64,000 bases of DNA from Hyphomicrobiales bacterium (GCA_900473415.1 UCLR01000041.1:1-64000), one strand, 5' to 3'. Shown: positions 18,076-27,727, counted from the stretch's first letter. Translations and numbers: made by a program. The notes: generated by a model not told the origin, from the sequence alone.

Positions 18076-19353
18076 CTATCCGCGCTCGGCCCCAGCGGCT
18101 TCGGCGCCGGGGATGTTGCCCACAACCCGGTCGCGCCCCAGCCGCTTGGCCTCGTAGAGATGCGCATCGGCATGGGCGACGAGGCTGCGGATGTCGCCGG
18201 CGTCGTCGGGGAAGGTGGCGACGCCGATGCTGATCGTCGGTGCCGCCGCGAATTCGTTCGCCAACGTGCCATGCACCGAGACCCGCATCCGCTCCGCCGC
18301 GGCGAGCGCGGTTTCATGCGGCATGTTCTCGCAGAGCACGACGAATTCCTCGCCGCCATAGCGGAAGATGTGGTCCTCGGCCCGGACCTCCATGCGCAGG
18401 CAGTCGACCACGCGCCGCAGCACCTCGTCGCCGGCGATGTGTCCGTAGCGGTCGTTGATGCTCTTGAAATGGTCGACGTCGAGGATCGCGAGGCTCACTG
18501 GACGTCTCGCCGCTGCGCCGCGCGCGAGCGTCACCCGCGCGAGCGTCTCGAAGCGCTCCCGGGTCAGCGCGCCGGTCAGCGCGTCATGGCCGGTCTTGCC
18601 GAGAAGTTCCTCGTATTTGTGCCGGTAGGTGAGCTTGTGGAAGATGTCCGAGAGCGGCTGCGGCGCGATCTCGGCGACGCTCCGCTCGAATAGCGAAAGA
18701 TAGAGCGCCATCAGCAGCGAATAGGTGACGGCCGCGCCCATCTTCGCCACCCAGCCACCGAAAAGGGCGCCCATCGGCGTACCCGTCACCATGTGCAGCC
18801 CGATGAAGAAGAAGACCTGATCGAAAGTCAGGATGAGCGCCAGCGTCAGGCAGGCGCGCAGGATGATCGATTCAGGAAGCAGGCGGCGCAGCTTCTCGTA
18901 GAGCAGGATCATCGCGATCGAATCGATGAAGAGCAGCGTCGTGCCCCAGACCATCAGTGCGCCCATCTGATCGATCAGCACGAGATCCGGGTTGTAGCCG
19001 GGCAGCGAGACCGGGTCGCCGTAGAGCCGGAGCGTCGCCACCAGCGCCACCATCAGGAAATTGCCGATCAGCAGGCCATAGATCGGCTGCCGGACCGTTT
19101 CGGCGTCCTCGCGAATGTAGAACAGCAGGATGATGGCGAGTTTGCCCGAGAACAGAACGGTCGAGCCGGGCGAAAGCAGGCCGAAGGGCAGCTCGATGAA
19201 GAAGACCGCGGCGAGATAGGTCTCGAGGAAGTGCATCACCCCGAGCGCACAGAGGAAGGCTCCGAGCCCCATCACATGGCGCAACCGAAACAGCGCGGCC
19301 ATCACGCCGAAATAGATCAGCGCCTGGGCGAGGAGCAGGGTGATGCCAGACAT
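18076..19353 (-). CDS. Membrane-bound diguanylate cyclase (GGDEF)
   Basis: A 425-residue protein with six or more N-terminal membrane helices (to about residue 220), then a GGDEF domain with an intact active site GGEEF (333-337) and an intact inhibitory I-site RAED (324-327). No EAL or other output domain is present, so it should make cyclic di-GMP and be limited by product. An in-frame TTG at 19371 could add six residues; ATG 19353 is preferred. The membrane region probably senses a signal but matches no family I can name. Confidence 0.87.
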   Translation of the reverse strand: MSGITLLLAQALIYFGVMAALFRLRHVMGLGAFLCALGVMHFLETYLAAVFFIELPFGLLSPGSTVLFSGKLAIILLFYIREDAETVRQPIYGLLIGNFLMVALVATLRLYGDPVSLPGYNPDLVLIDQMGALMVWGTTLLFIDSIAMILLYEKLRRLLPESIILRACLTLALILTFDQVFFFIGLHMVTGTPMGALFGGWVAKMGAAVTYSLLMALYLSLFERSVAEIAPQPLSDIFHKLTYRHKYEELLGKTGHDALTGALTRERFETLARVTLARGAAARRPVSLAILDVDHFKSINDRYGHIAGDEVLRRVVDCLRMEVRAEDHIFRYGGEEFVVLCENMPHETALAAAERMRVSVHGTLANEFAAAPTISIGVATFPDDAGDIRSLVAHADAHLYEAKRLGRDRVVGNIPGAEAAGAERG

Positions 19354-19617
19354 AGGACGCGCCTTATCCAATCCGTTCTAACAAGCGGTCAACGCAGGGG
19401 CGGTTCCAGGCAGGAGACCATCAGGTTCCCCGTTTCTTAAGAGCCGTTCGGCGGGCGAGATCAATGGTCTGTTTCTCAAGACATACTTTCGCAACCTGCA
19501 GGTCGGATGCTCTGTGATCTTCTCCGGAGCATTGCGCCTATCCGCCTGGTCCGTATGATGGCGGCCGGCAGGGGACGCCGTTTTCGGATTGCGTAGCGGG
19601 GGTTGCTTGGAGGGCGG

Positions 19618-21630
19618 ATGCGGTTTTGGCGTCAGGCAGGCCGCGCGATTGCGCTGAGCGGCAGCTATGCGTTTGCCGCGCTGCTGGGCCTGCAGGCTGA
19701 ACCTGCCCGGGCATTCGATTTCTCGTCGCTGGACGTCTTCGGCCTCTTCACCAAGAAGGACGAGCCGCCTGCACCCAGCGCTTCGGCGCTGCCCTATAAG
19801 CTCGATTTCCAGCTCGGCGATGCCGAGGACGCCAAGGCGCTGACCCGCACCCTGCAGGACGCTTCGCTTCTCTATCGCCTGCGGCAGGACGCGCCGCCGG
19901 ATGGCGAGACGCTGGCGCGCCGGATGGCCGCCGATCTCAAGCCGCTTATCGATGCGCTCTGGTCTCAGGGGTATTTCAACGCCGATGTGGCGCTCGTGGT
20001 CGACGGCGCCCCGCTTCGCGTCGGGGGCGAGCCGAGCGCCACGCTCATCCGGGCGCTCGAATCGCATCGCAACCGCGAGCCCGTCCCGATCGTGGTCAAG
20101 GTCGATCCCGGCAAGGTTTTCGGGCTGCGCAAGATCGATGTGGTCGAGCGCGGCGAGTACGGCGCGCCTGCGATTGCCAACCCGCTCAAGGTTTCGCGGC
20201 TGAACGCGGGCGACCCGGCGACGTCCTCCTCGCTGCGCGCGGCGCAGGCCGCGCTCGTCGACTATGCGCGCGCGCAATCCCGCCCCCTCGCCAAGATGGT
20301 GGAGCTCAGGCCCGTCGTCGATCATGCCGTCGGCACGATGGACGTGACCTATGTCCTCGACCCCGGCCCGCTCGCCGGCTTCGGCGAGATCGCGATCGGC
20401 CGGACCGACGAGATCCCGCCTGAAGTCGTGCGCTCCTTCATCTATCTGGAGCCGGGTGATCCCTATTCGCCCAAGGCGCTCGCCGATATGCGCCGCTCGA
20501 TCGCGACCATCCCCGCCGTCGGTTCCGTGCGCATCCGCGAGGGCGATCGGCTCGACAGCGCCGGCAACTTGCCGATCTTCGTCGAGGTGACGGAGCGGCC
20601 GAAGCATCTGCTCGGCTTCTCGGCCCGCTATTCGACCATCGATGGGCCGGCGGTGAAGACCTATTGGGAGCACCGCAATCTCTTCGGTGGGGCCGAGCGA
20701 TTGCGGCTGGAGGGCAGCCTCTTCCTCGCGCCGCGCATCGACGGCACCGAGATCAAGAACTTCAGCGATTTCGACAAATCCGATCTCGGCGGGCGCTTCG
20801 CCGTAGGCTTCCTGAAGCCTGCGCTCTGGGGCACGCGCAACGACTGGCTCATCGACGGCGTCGCGACGCGCGAGCGCGTCGGCACCCAGCGTTATGGCGG
20901 CTACACGGCCCGCTACGCCAACGTCACCACCGCGATCCGGCACCGCTTCAGCGATGTCTTCTCGATCCAGGCCGGCATCGAATACGAGCGCGGCCAGACC
21001 AGCGACGTGCTCGGCCAAGTGACCTACACCCTGGTCGGCATCCCCCTGTCGGTGAAATACGATTCGACCGACAGCCTGCTCGATCCGACGCGGGGTTTCC
21101 GGGTCACGGCCTCCTTTGCCCCCTATCCGACCTTCCTCGGCTCCACAGTCGGCATCTACCAGACCAAGGCGGCGGCCTCGGCCTATTATGCGCTCGACGA
21201 GGATGCCCGCTACGTGCTCGCCGGTCGCGTCGGCTTCGGCTCGATCACGGGCGCGAGCCTCGATGAGATCCCGGCGACGCGGCGCTTCTATGCGGGCGGC
21301 GGCGGTTCGGTGCGCGGTTACGCCTACCGATCGATCGCGCCGCTCGGGCCGGACAACCAGCTTGTCGGCGGGCGCAGCCTGCTCGAATTCTCGGCCGAGG
21401 CGCGTATCAAGGTCACCGACACCATTGGCATCGTGCCCTTCTTCGACGCGGGAACCGCCTTCGAATCGAGCTACCCGGACGGCAAGCAGAAGCTGCAGAT
21501 GGCCGCGGGCCTTGGGCTTCGCTACTATACCGGCATCGGGCCCATCCGCGTCGACGTCGCTGCGCCGCTCAATCCGCGCAAGGGCGACAAGCCGGTCGCG
21601 CTCTATGTCAGCATCGGGCAGGCCTTCTGA
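19618..21630 (+). CDS. tamA: Translocation and assembly module outer-membrane protein TamA
   Basis: A 670-residue Omp85-superfamily protein. It has a signal peptide, a POTRA-containing periplasmic half (about residues 60-340) and a C-terminal 16-strand barrel with GGGGSVRGYAYRSI, the conserved Omp85 lid-lock motif, and a final aromatic Phe in IGQAF. It forms the envelope-spanning TAM complex with TamB, which helps assemble outer-membrane proteins and move phospholipid. ATG 19618 has GGAGGGC immediately upstream; TTG 19603 is rejected. The gene overlaps tamB by one base. Confidence 0.92.
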   Translation: MRFWRQAGRAIALSGSYAFAALLGLQAEPARAFDFSSLDVFGLFTKKDEPPAPSASALPYKLDFQLGDAEDAKALTRTLQDASLLYRLRQDAPPDGETLARRMAADLKPLIDALWSQGYFNADVALVVDGAPLRVGGEPSATLIRALESHRNREPVPIVVKVDPGKVFGLRKIDVVERGEYGAPAIANPLKVSRLNAGDPATSSSLRAAQAALVDYARAQSRPLAKMVELRPVVDHAVGTMDVTYVLDPGPLAGFGEIAIGRTDEIPPEVVRSFIYLEPGDPYSPKALADMRRSIATIPAVGSVRIREGDRLDSAGNLPIFVEVTERPKHLLGFSARYSTIDGPAVKTYWEHRNLFGGAERLRLEGSLFLAPRIDGTEIKNFSDFDKSDLGGRFAVGFLKPALWGTRNDWLIDGVATRERVGTQRYGGYTARYANVTTAIRHRFSDVFSIQAGIEYERGQTSDVLGQVTYTLVGIPLSVKYDSTDSLLDPTRGFRVTASFAPYPTFLGSTVGIYQTKAAASAYYALDEDARYVLAGRVGFGSITGASLDEIPATRRFYAGGGGSVRGYAYRSIAPLGPDNQLVGGRSLLEFSAEARIKVTDTIGIVPFFDAGTAFESSYPDGKQKLQMAAGLGLRYYTGIGPIRVDVAAPLNPRKGDKPVALYVSIGQAF

Positions 21631-24600
21631 TGCGCAGGCTCCTGACCATGCCGCGCCTCGCGCTCCTGACCCTGCTGCTGGTGGCGGGTTTCCTCGCCTC
21701 GGCCCATTTCGGCGGCTTCGCCCAGAATGCCCAGACGGATCGCGGCGTCGTCGCCGACCTGATCTCGAAAGCGCTTTCCAGCGATACCAGTCAGGTCTCG
21801 ATCGGGCAGGTCAACGGCGCGCTCTCCTCCGATGTCGAGATCCGCGACATCGCGCTCTCGGATCGGGACGGCGTCTGGCTCAGGCTCGATCGTGTCCGCC
21901 TGGTATGGACGCGCAGCGCCCTGCTGCTGCGCCGCCTCGAGGTCGACCGACTCGAGATCGGTAAGCTCGAGGTCCTACGTCGGCCGGCCCCGCAGCCCGC
22001 CGGCGCGGCCCCGCCCAGCAACGAGCCGATCCTGCCCGAATTGCCGTTGAAGGTGATCCTGCGGGCCTTCCAGCTCAACGAGCTCTCGCTCGGCGCGCCC
22101 GTCCTCGGCGTCGCGGCCCGGCTCGGCGCCGCCGGCGCGGCGCGGCTCGGCCCGCCCAATGAGGGGCTCGATCTCAAGCTCGAGGCGCGGCGGCTCGACA
22201 TGGGCGGAACCTTCAATGTCGACCTGTCTTTCGTGCCGGAAAGCACGCAGCTGCGGCTGACGGCGAAGCTCGACGAGCCGGCGGGCGGCCTGATCTCCAA
22301 GATCGCCGGCCTTCCGGGCGAACCGCCGGTCAAGCTCGACCTTGCCGGCGAAGGCCCGCTCGATTCCTTCCGCTCGAACCTCACCTTCACGGCCGGCCCG
22401 ACCATCGGCGCCGAGGGGTCCGCCACGCTTGCGCGTGCCGGAGCGGAGCGGCAGCTCGCATTGGCGCTCGATGCGCGCATCGAAGGGCTCATGCCGCAAC
22501 CCATCGCGCCGGTCTTCGCCGGCTCGACCCGGCTCGATGGCTCGGTCGGTTTCCCTGATGCCGGTGGCGTCGATATCCGCAATCTCGCCTTGGTCTCGGC
22601 GCTGGCCCGGCTCGACGTGCTCGGCCGCTACAATGCCGGCAAGACACTCGATCTCCGCATCACCGCCGCCTCGCGCCCGAATGCCGAAGGCCGCACCGTC
22701 GCGGCCGGCGCCGAGATCGGCAAGCTCGCCTTCGATGCGACGATTCGTGGCCCCGTAGCCGGGCCGAATGTCGTGGCGAAGCTCGATGCACAGGACATGA
22801 AGCTCGTGACCGGCAGCTTCGGCAGGATCGCGCTCACCTTCAACGCCACGCCGAGCGGCACCATCGGCGAAGCCGGCACCCGCATTGCCCTGACCTCCGA
22901 CGGCGAGGCCAGCGGCATCGCGCTGGCGGATCGCGCGCTGGCGCGAGCGGTCGGAGACAAGGTCACCTTCACCCTGCGGGGCACCGGCAACGATGACGCC
23001 ACCGCCGATTTCGACGTGCTCAAGCTCGCGCTGTCCGGCGTCGAGCTCGACTACAAGGGCAAGCTCGGCCAGGCGCGCGTACTGGGCCAGCTCAAGGCGG
23101 TGCTGCCCGATCTCGCGCGACTGAGTGGCCTCGCCGATCGCCCGCTCGCGGGCCGGGCGGAGGTCACGGCCGATCTCGATGCGACGCCGCGGCTCAACAA
23201 CTACGCCGCCACGCTCGACGGCCGGGCCGAGCGCCTGAGCGTCGGACAGGCGGCTGTGGACCGTCTGCTCGCCGGCAATCTCACGCTCGCGGGCCGCGTT
23301 AATGCGCTTGAGGGCGATTTCACGGTGAATGGTCTGCGCGTCGCCGGGCAACACGCCGCCTTCACGGCGGATGGCTCGATCCGCCAGCAGCAATCCGATC
23401 TCAGGCTCGCTCTGACGCTGCCCGATCTCAAGCGCGCCGATCCACGCCTTTCCGGCCGCGGCGACGTCACCGCGCGGATTACCGGCCCGCAGAACAAGCT
23501 GGATGCCGATGCTCGCATCGCAATCGCCAACGCCTCGGCGCTCGGTCGCCCGATCCCGCGGCTGTCCATCGATGCGGTGGTGCGCGATCTGCAAGGCGCG
23601 GTCGCGGCCGGCGTCACCCTGACCGGTGAAGTCGACTCCAAGCCGGCGAACGGCACCATCGCGCTTGCGCGCCAGCCCGATGACAGCTGGAACCTTTCGA
23701 CGCTCGATCTCGCCATCGGCTCCGTCCGGCTCAACGGCGCGCTGACCCTCGATCCAGCGAGCCGTGCGGCCGGACGCCTGACGCTCGCCGCCCGCAATCT
23801 CGACGACCTTTCGCCGCTCGCCCTGACGAAGCTCGGCGGGCAGCTCGACGCCGACATCGTGCTCGCCGCCCCGGAAGGCCGGCAGGATGTCGATCTCACC
23901 GCCAGGGGCACGCGCCTGACCGGCCCTTCGGTCTCGATCGACCGGCTCGACGCAAAGATCGGTGCCCGCGACGTCCGGGGCCGCCCGATGCTCGACGCGG
24001 CTGTCGCGATCGACCGGGCTGTCGCCGCCGGCGAGACCTTCAGCGCGATCCGCTTCGATTCGAAGGGGGCGCCGGATGCGAGCGCCTTCACGCTGAGCGC
24101 CAACGCCCGCGGATTCGCGCTGAAGGGGGCCGGCCGGCTCGTGCCCGGAGAGCCGCTGAAGCTGGAGATCGCCTCCTTCGATGCCCGCCGCGACGGCCGC
24201 GCGATCACGCTGGCCAATCCGGCCACGCTGAGTTTCCCGGCCTCCGGCGTCGAGATCGCGGGCCTCGCGCTGATGATCGATCGGGGCAAGGTCACGCTCG
24301 ACGGCCGGGCGGGCGAGACCCTCGACCTGCGGTTCGCCGCGCGCGACGTGCCGCTTTCAGCCGCGCGTATCGCTTCCCCCAATCTCAACCTCTCCGGCAC
24401 GCTGAACGCCGAGGCGCAGGTCAAGGGCAAGCCGGGTGACCTCTCCGGACCCTGGAAGCTCAGAATCACCCAGCTCGTCACGCCGGAGACCAAGCAGGCC
24501 GGGTTGCCGCCGGTGGAGATCGTGGGCGAGGGCGCGTTGAAGGGCGATGCGACCAGCGTCTCCGCCACGATCAATGCCGGCCGCGGTGCCACCTTCACCC

Positions 24601-25946
24601 TGCGCGGCACCGCCCCGCTCAACGCCATCGGACCGCTCGATCTCTCCGCACAGGGCCGCATCGATGCCGGCCTCGCCAATGCCATGCTGGCGGCGAACGG
24701 CCAGCGCGTCACCGGCACGGTCGCCGTCGACATGCGCGCGGGCGGAACCGCCGCCGCCCCGCGCCTCAGCGGCAACGCGACCCTCTCCAATGGCAGCTTC
24801 ACCGACGCGCTGCAGGGTGTGCGCCTCAATGCCATCGAGGCCCGCGTCGTCGCCAACGGCACGAATTTGACGATCGAGCGCGCTTCGGCCCGGGCGCCGA
24901 ACGGCGGCACGCTCTCGGCAAGCGGGCGGGTCGAAGTCGATCCCGCCGCCGGCTTCCCCGGCAGCATCCGCATTCAGGGCAACCGTGCCCAGCTCGTGTC
25001 CAGCGGGCTGGTCATGGCGGTGGTGGGGCTCGACCTGGATATCAGCGGCCCCCTGGCACAGCGCCCGCGCGTGGGGGGGCGAATCGACATCGCCTCGCTG
25101 GAGGTGACGGTGCCGGATCGCTTGCCGGCCACGCTGCGCCCGGTCGAAGGCATCCGGCATGTGAACGCGCGCGGCACCGCCGCCGCTCGCCTCGCCGCGC
25201 AGCGCAAGGCTGACCAGGCGCGCGGCCGCACGCGCGGGGCGCCAGTCTTCGACGCTGCGCTGGCGGTCACGGTTTCGGCTCCGAATCGCGTCTTCATCCG
25301 CGGGCGCGGCATCGATGCAGAGCTCGGTGGCGAGATTCGCGTCAGCGGAAGCTCCTCCGCCCCGGTTCTCAACGGCGGCTTCGAACTGCGCCGCGGGCGG
25401 CTCAGCGTGCTGACCCAGCGCCTCGATTTCAGCCGCGGCCGGCTCACCTTCGCCGGCGGGCTCGTTCCCGAGCTCGATTTCGTGGCCGAGACGAGTGCCG
25501 GCGACGTCACCGCGCGGATCATTGTCAGCGGTCCGGCCGACCAGCCGGTCTTCGCCTTCACCTCGCAGCCGGAGTTGCCGCAGGACGAGGTTCTGTCGCG
25601 GCTGCTGTTTGCTCGCGCTTCCGGCTCGCTTTCGCCGTTCCAGGCGCTGCAGCTCGCCCAGGCGGCCGCCCAGTTCGCCGGAGGCGGCGGTGACGACACC
25701 TTCGAGCGCCTGAGGAAATCGCTCGGCGTCGACAATCTCGACATCCAGATGGGGCAGGGCGGGCCCACCGTCGGCGCCTCCCGCTACATCAGTGACAATG
25801 TCTCGGTTGGCGTGAAGGTCGGCTCGAAGCCGGAGGACAGCGGCGTCTCCGTCGGTGTGGACGTGACCAAGCGGTTGAAGCTCCAGGCGGAGACTGGAGC
25901 CGATGGCAGTGCCGCGGTCGGAATCGGCGCCGAGTGGGAATACTGA
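21630..25946 (+). CDS. tamB: Translocation and assembly module inner-membrane-anchored protein TamB
   Basis: A 1438-residue AsmA/TamB-superfamily protein with one N-terminal membrane anchor, a very long beta-rich periplasmic stretch and the C-terminal TamB (DUF490) domain, ending in strand-forming sequence and WEY. Residues 1310-1340 (SQPELPQDEVLSRLLF) are the conserved C-terminal landmark. The long beta-taco forms a hydrophobic groove between the membranes. The start overlaps the tamA stop as TGATG, so translation is coupled. Length is within the family range. Confidence 0.92.
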   Translation: MRRLLTMPRLALLTLLLVAGFLASAHFGGFAQNAQTDRGVVADLISKALSSDTSQVSIGQVNGALSSDVEIRDIALSDRDGVWLRLDRVRLVWTRSALLLRRLEVDRLEIGKLEVLRRPAPQPAGAAPPSNEPILPELPLKVILRAFQLNELSLGAPVLGVAARLGAAGAARLGPPNEGLDLKLEARRLDMGGTFNVDLSFVPESTQLRLTAKLDEPAGGLISKIAGLPGEPPVKLDLAGEGPLDSFRSNLTFTAGPTIGAEGSATLARAGAERQLALALDARIEGLMPQPIAPVFAGSTRLDGSVGFPDAGGVDIRNLALVSALARLDVLGRYNAGKTLDLRITAASRPNAEGRTVAAGAEIGKLAFDATIRGPVAGPNVVAKLDAQDMKLVTGSFGRIALTFNATPSGTIGEAGTRIALTSDGEASGIALADRALARAVGDKVTFTLRGTGNDDATADFDVLKLALSGVELDYKGKLGQARVLGQLKAVLPDLARLSGLADRPLAGRAEVTADLDATPRLNNYAATLDGRAERLSVGQAAVDRLLAGNLTLAGRVNALEGDFTVNGLRVAGQHAAFTADGSIRQQQSDLRLALTLPDLKRADPRLSGRGDVTARITGPQNKLDADARIAIANASALGRPIPRLSIDAVVRDLQGAVAAGVTLTGEVDSKPANGTIALARQPDDSWNLSTLDLAIGSVRLNGALTLDPASRAAGRLTLAARNLDDLSPLALTKLGGQLDADIVLAAPEGRQDVDLTARGTRLTGPSVSIDRLDAKIGARDVRGRPMLDAAVAIDRAVAAGETFSAIRFDSKGAPDASAFTLSANARGFALKGAGRLVPGEPLKLEIASFDARRDGRAITLANPATLSFPASGVEIAGLALMIDRGKVTLDGRAGETLDLRFAARDVPLSAARIASPNLNLSGTLNAEAQVKGKPGDLSGPWKLRITQLVTPETKQAGLPPVEIVGEGALKGDATSVSATINAGRGATFTLRGTAPLNAIGPLDLSAQGRIDAGLANAMLAANGQRVTGTVAVDMRAGGTAAAPRLSGNATLSNGSFTDALQGVRLNAIEARVVANGTNLTIERASARAPNGGTLSASGRVEVDPAAGFPGSIRIQGNRAQLVSSGLVMAVVGLDLDISGPLAQRPRVGGRIDIASLEVTVPDRLPATLRPVEGIRHVNARGTAAARLAAQRKADQARGRTRGAPVFDAALAVTVSAPNRVFIRGRGIDAELGGEIRVSGSSSAPVLNGGFELRRGRLSVLTQRLDFSRGRLTFAGGLVPELDFVAETSAGDVTARIIVSGPADQPVFAFTSQPELPQDEVLSRLLFARASGSLSPFQALQLAQAAAQFAGGGGDDTFERLRKSLGVDNLDIQMGQGGPTVGASRYISDNVSVGVKVGSKPEDSGVSVGVDVTKRLKLQAETGADGSAAVGIGAEWEY

Positions 25947-26006
25947 AGCGGCGGGGAATCGCTTCCGGCGAGGCGGGAATCGCCTGAGCCGGGATTCGGG
26001 GGATTC
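25921..26006. promoter_or_regulatory. Cluster of five GANTC sites
   Basis: GANTC occurs at 25921, 25956, 25977, 25993 and 26002, spanning the tamB 3' end and the region before the porin. GANTC is the CcrM methylation site in alphaproteobacteria, where clusters often mark cell-cycle-controlled promoters. The sites are seen directly; the regulatory role is inferred. Confidence 0.5.
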
Positions 26007-26061
26007 GCCGCCGCCAACGGTGCCTCGACCGCTTTGATAGGCCCTCGCCGTGCTGGTGCGG

Positions 26062-26076
26062 TTAACAACTCCTAAA
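26062..26076. promoter_or_regulatory. CtrA-like binding site
   Basis: TTAA, seven bases, then TAAA. This is one mismatch from the CtrA consensus TTAA-N7-TTAA. It lies in the most AT-rich part of the porin upstream region, 56 bp beyond the last GANTC of the cluster. Weak on its own. Confidence 0.3.
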
Positions 26077-26200
26077 TTTCGAGCCTCAAAGCGTGACCCG
26101 TCTGCAACACCGGGTTCCAAAGCACCCCCTGGGGCGGTTCAGCGGCCCGATCTTGGTTGATCGATGGGGAGGGTTTCGTATGGTGGCAATGCGTCGGGAC

Positions 26201-26268
26201 GTTCCCGGTCGCTGTTTTTCGTCTTCGCCTCCGACAGAGATCGGTGACGCAGGCGAAAGACCGGGAAC
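26201..26268 (+). promoter_or_regulatory. Structured hairpin in the porin mRNA leader
   Basis: Outer arms GTTCCCGGTC (26201-26210) and GACCGGGAAC (26259-26268) pair perfectly over 10 bp. Inside are TTCGCCT/AGGCGAA (26224-26230 / 26251-26257) and CCGA/TCGG. A run of five T follows the left arm. It could stabilise the mRNA, bind a small RNA or act in attenuation; it matches no riboswitch I recognise. Confidence 0.5.
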
Positions 26269-26285
26269 AGGCAGGTTCTGCAGCA

Positions 26286-26300
26286 GGGTTCTTCGAACCC
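26286..26300 (+). promoter_or_regulatory. Small hairpin in the porin mRNA leader
   Basis: GGGTTC-TTC-GAACCC, a 6-bp perfect stem, lies 56 bases before the porin start codon and just after the larger leader hairpin. Confidence 0.45.
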
Positions 26301-26356
26301 GTTGCGGGGGGCAGGCCGAAGCCCGAGGGTCTCGAAACTCTTTTGGAGGTTACCAA

Positions 26357-27727
26357 ATGAAGCTCGTCAAGAGCCTCCTCCTCGGTTCCGCCGCCGGCAT
26401 CGCCGCGGTCGCCGGGGCTCAGGCCGCCGACCTTCCCTCGCGGAAGGCCGCTCCGGTCGAATACGTTCGCGTCTGCACCGCCTACGGTGCTGGCTTCTTC
26501 TACATCCCGGGCACCGACACCTGCCTGCGCATCTCGGGCCGTGTCCGCGCCGAGTACGTCGTCGGCGAGCGTTACGGTGAGTCGGATGCCTACGGCACCC
26601 GCGCTCGTGGTCGTCTGAACATCGACGCCCGCACCGCGACCGCTTACGGCACGCTGCGTACGTTCATCCGTTACGAGCTGACCAACAACTCCGGTCAGTA
26701 CACCAACGGTTCGGCCGGCTTCAACGTCGGCGGCAACGTTGCCGGTTTCAACACGGTCGGCGCTTCGGCGATCTCCACGAACCTCGATCTGGCCTTCGTC
26801 CAGTTCGGCCCGATCACCGCTGGTCGCGCTCAGTCGTTCTTTGACTTCTACGCTTCGGACCTCAACTTCTTCTCGATCCGCACGGCTGATACCCGTCTGA
26901 ACCTGTTGGCCTACACCGCCACCTTCGGTTCGGGCTTCTCGGCCACGGTCTCGCTCGAAGATCGCGTTTCCGGCGCGGGCACCGGCGGTGGTCGTGACCT
27001 CGGCGTTGCCAACCTCGGCACCGGCGTTGCCGCTATCCGTCAGGGTCAGGACTATCCGGACCTCGTCGCGTCGCTGCGCGTCGATCAGGGCTGGGGCTCC
27101 GCTCAGCTGTCGGGCGCCATTGGCAGCCGCAAGGGTGCTGTGGCTGTCGGCCTCGGCGCGATCGAGGGTGACGAGTTCGCCTGGGCGATCCAGGGCGGCG
27201 TGAAGATCAACCTGCCGATGCTCGCCGCTGGCGACACCCTCTGGCTGCAGGCTGCTTACGCTGACGGCGCTCTCGGCTACCTCGGCTACACCGGCTCGGG
27301 CGTTGGCGCGTTCGGTCTCGGCCGTATCGGCAACCTCTTCCTTGCCGACACGACGATCAACCCGATCACGGGTGGCATGGACAACACGACCGGCTTCTCG
27401 CTCGTCGCCGCGTTCAAGCACTTCTGGACCCCGACCCTGCGTTCGGAGTTCTCGGCTTCGTACTCCGAGCTGAAGCTCGGCTACGTCACCCCGGGCACCG
27501 TCGGTCTGCAGCGCTCGCTGGACCCGAAGGAGTTCATCGGCCTGGCGAACCTGATCTGGTCGCCGGTTTCGGGTCTCGACATCGGCGTCGAGGTTCTCTA
27601 CTCGCACCTCGAGCTGCGTCAGCCGGTTGTGGCTGTCGACAACTTCGGCGCGCGTTCGAACGCTGCTCGCCTGATCAAGAGCGAGGACACCTTCGCGGGT
27701 CGTCTCCGTATCCAGCGCGACTTCTGA
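26357..27727 (+). CDS. Outer-membrane porin (alphaproteobacterial porin_2 type)
   Basis: A 456-residue outer-membrane barrel with signal peptide MKLVKSLLLGSAAGIAAVAG ending AQA at residue 23. The mature start ADLPSRKAAPVEYVRVC, a conserved cysteine pair (VCTAYG...DTCLRISG) and the C-terminal Phe are standard for the porins of Bosea, Methylobacterium and rhizobia. ATG 26357 is preceded by a perfect GGAGGT. Codon choice differs from neighbours, with many GCT, GGT, CGT and GTT codons, as expected for a very abundant protein. A strong intrinsic terminator follows at once. Diffusion of small solutes is the expected role. Confidence 0.92.
   Translation: MKLVKSLLLGSAAGIAAVAGAQAADLPSRKAAPVEYVRVCTAYGAGFFYIPGTDTCLRISGRVRAEYVVGERYGESDAYGTRARGRLNIDARTATAYGTLRTFIRYELTNNSGQYTNGSAGFNVGGNVAGFNTVGASAISTNLDLAFVQFGPITAGRAQSFFDFYASDLNFFSIRTADTRLNLLAYTATFGSGFSATVSLEDRVSGAGTGGGRDLGVANLGTGVAAIRQGQDYPDLVASLRVDQGWGSAQLSGAIGSRKGAVAVGLGAIEGDEFAWAIQGGVKINLPMLAAGDTLWLQAAYADGALGYLGYTGSGVGAFGLGRIGNLFLADTTINPITGGMDNTTGFSLVAAFKHFWTPTLRSEFSASYSELKLGYVTPGTVGLQRSLDPKEFIGLANLIWSPVSGLDIGVEVLYSHLELRQPVVAVDNFGARSNAARLIKSEDTFAGRLRIQRDF

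Larger units (their letters stand above)
25947..26356 (+). promoter_or_regulatory. 410-bp leader/promoter region of the porin gene
   Basis: This is the only gene-free stretch over 300 bp. It holds the GANTC cluster, a CtrA-like site at 26062, a 68-nt imperfect hairpin (26201-26268), a short hairpin (26286-26300) and a strong ribosome site. An open frame runs through from 26093, but its composition and the hairpins argue that it is untranslated leader. I could not fix a -35/-10 pair. Confidence 0.55.

Noticed and set aside
26093..26356. Upstream extension of the porin reading frame
   Set aside because: The signal peptide begins at 26357 behind GGAGGT; the extension covers hairpins and a CtrA-like site and would bury the signal peptide.
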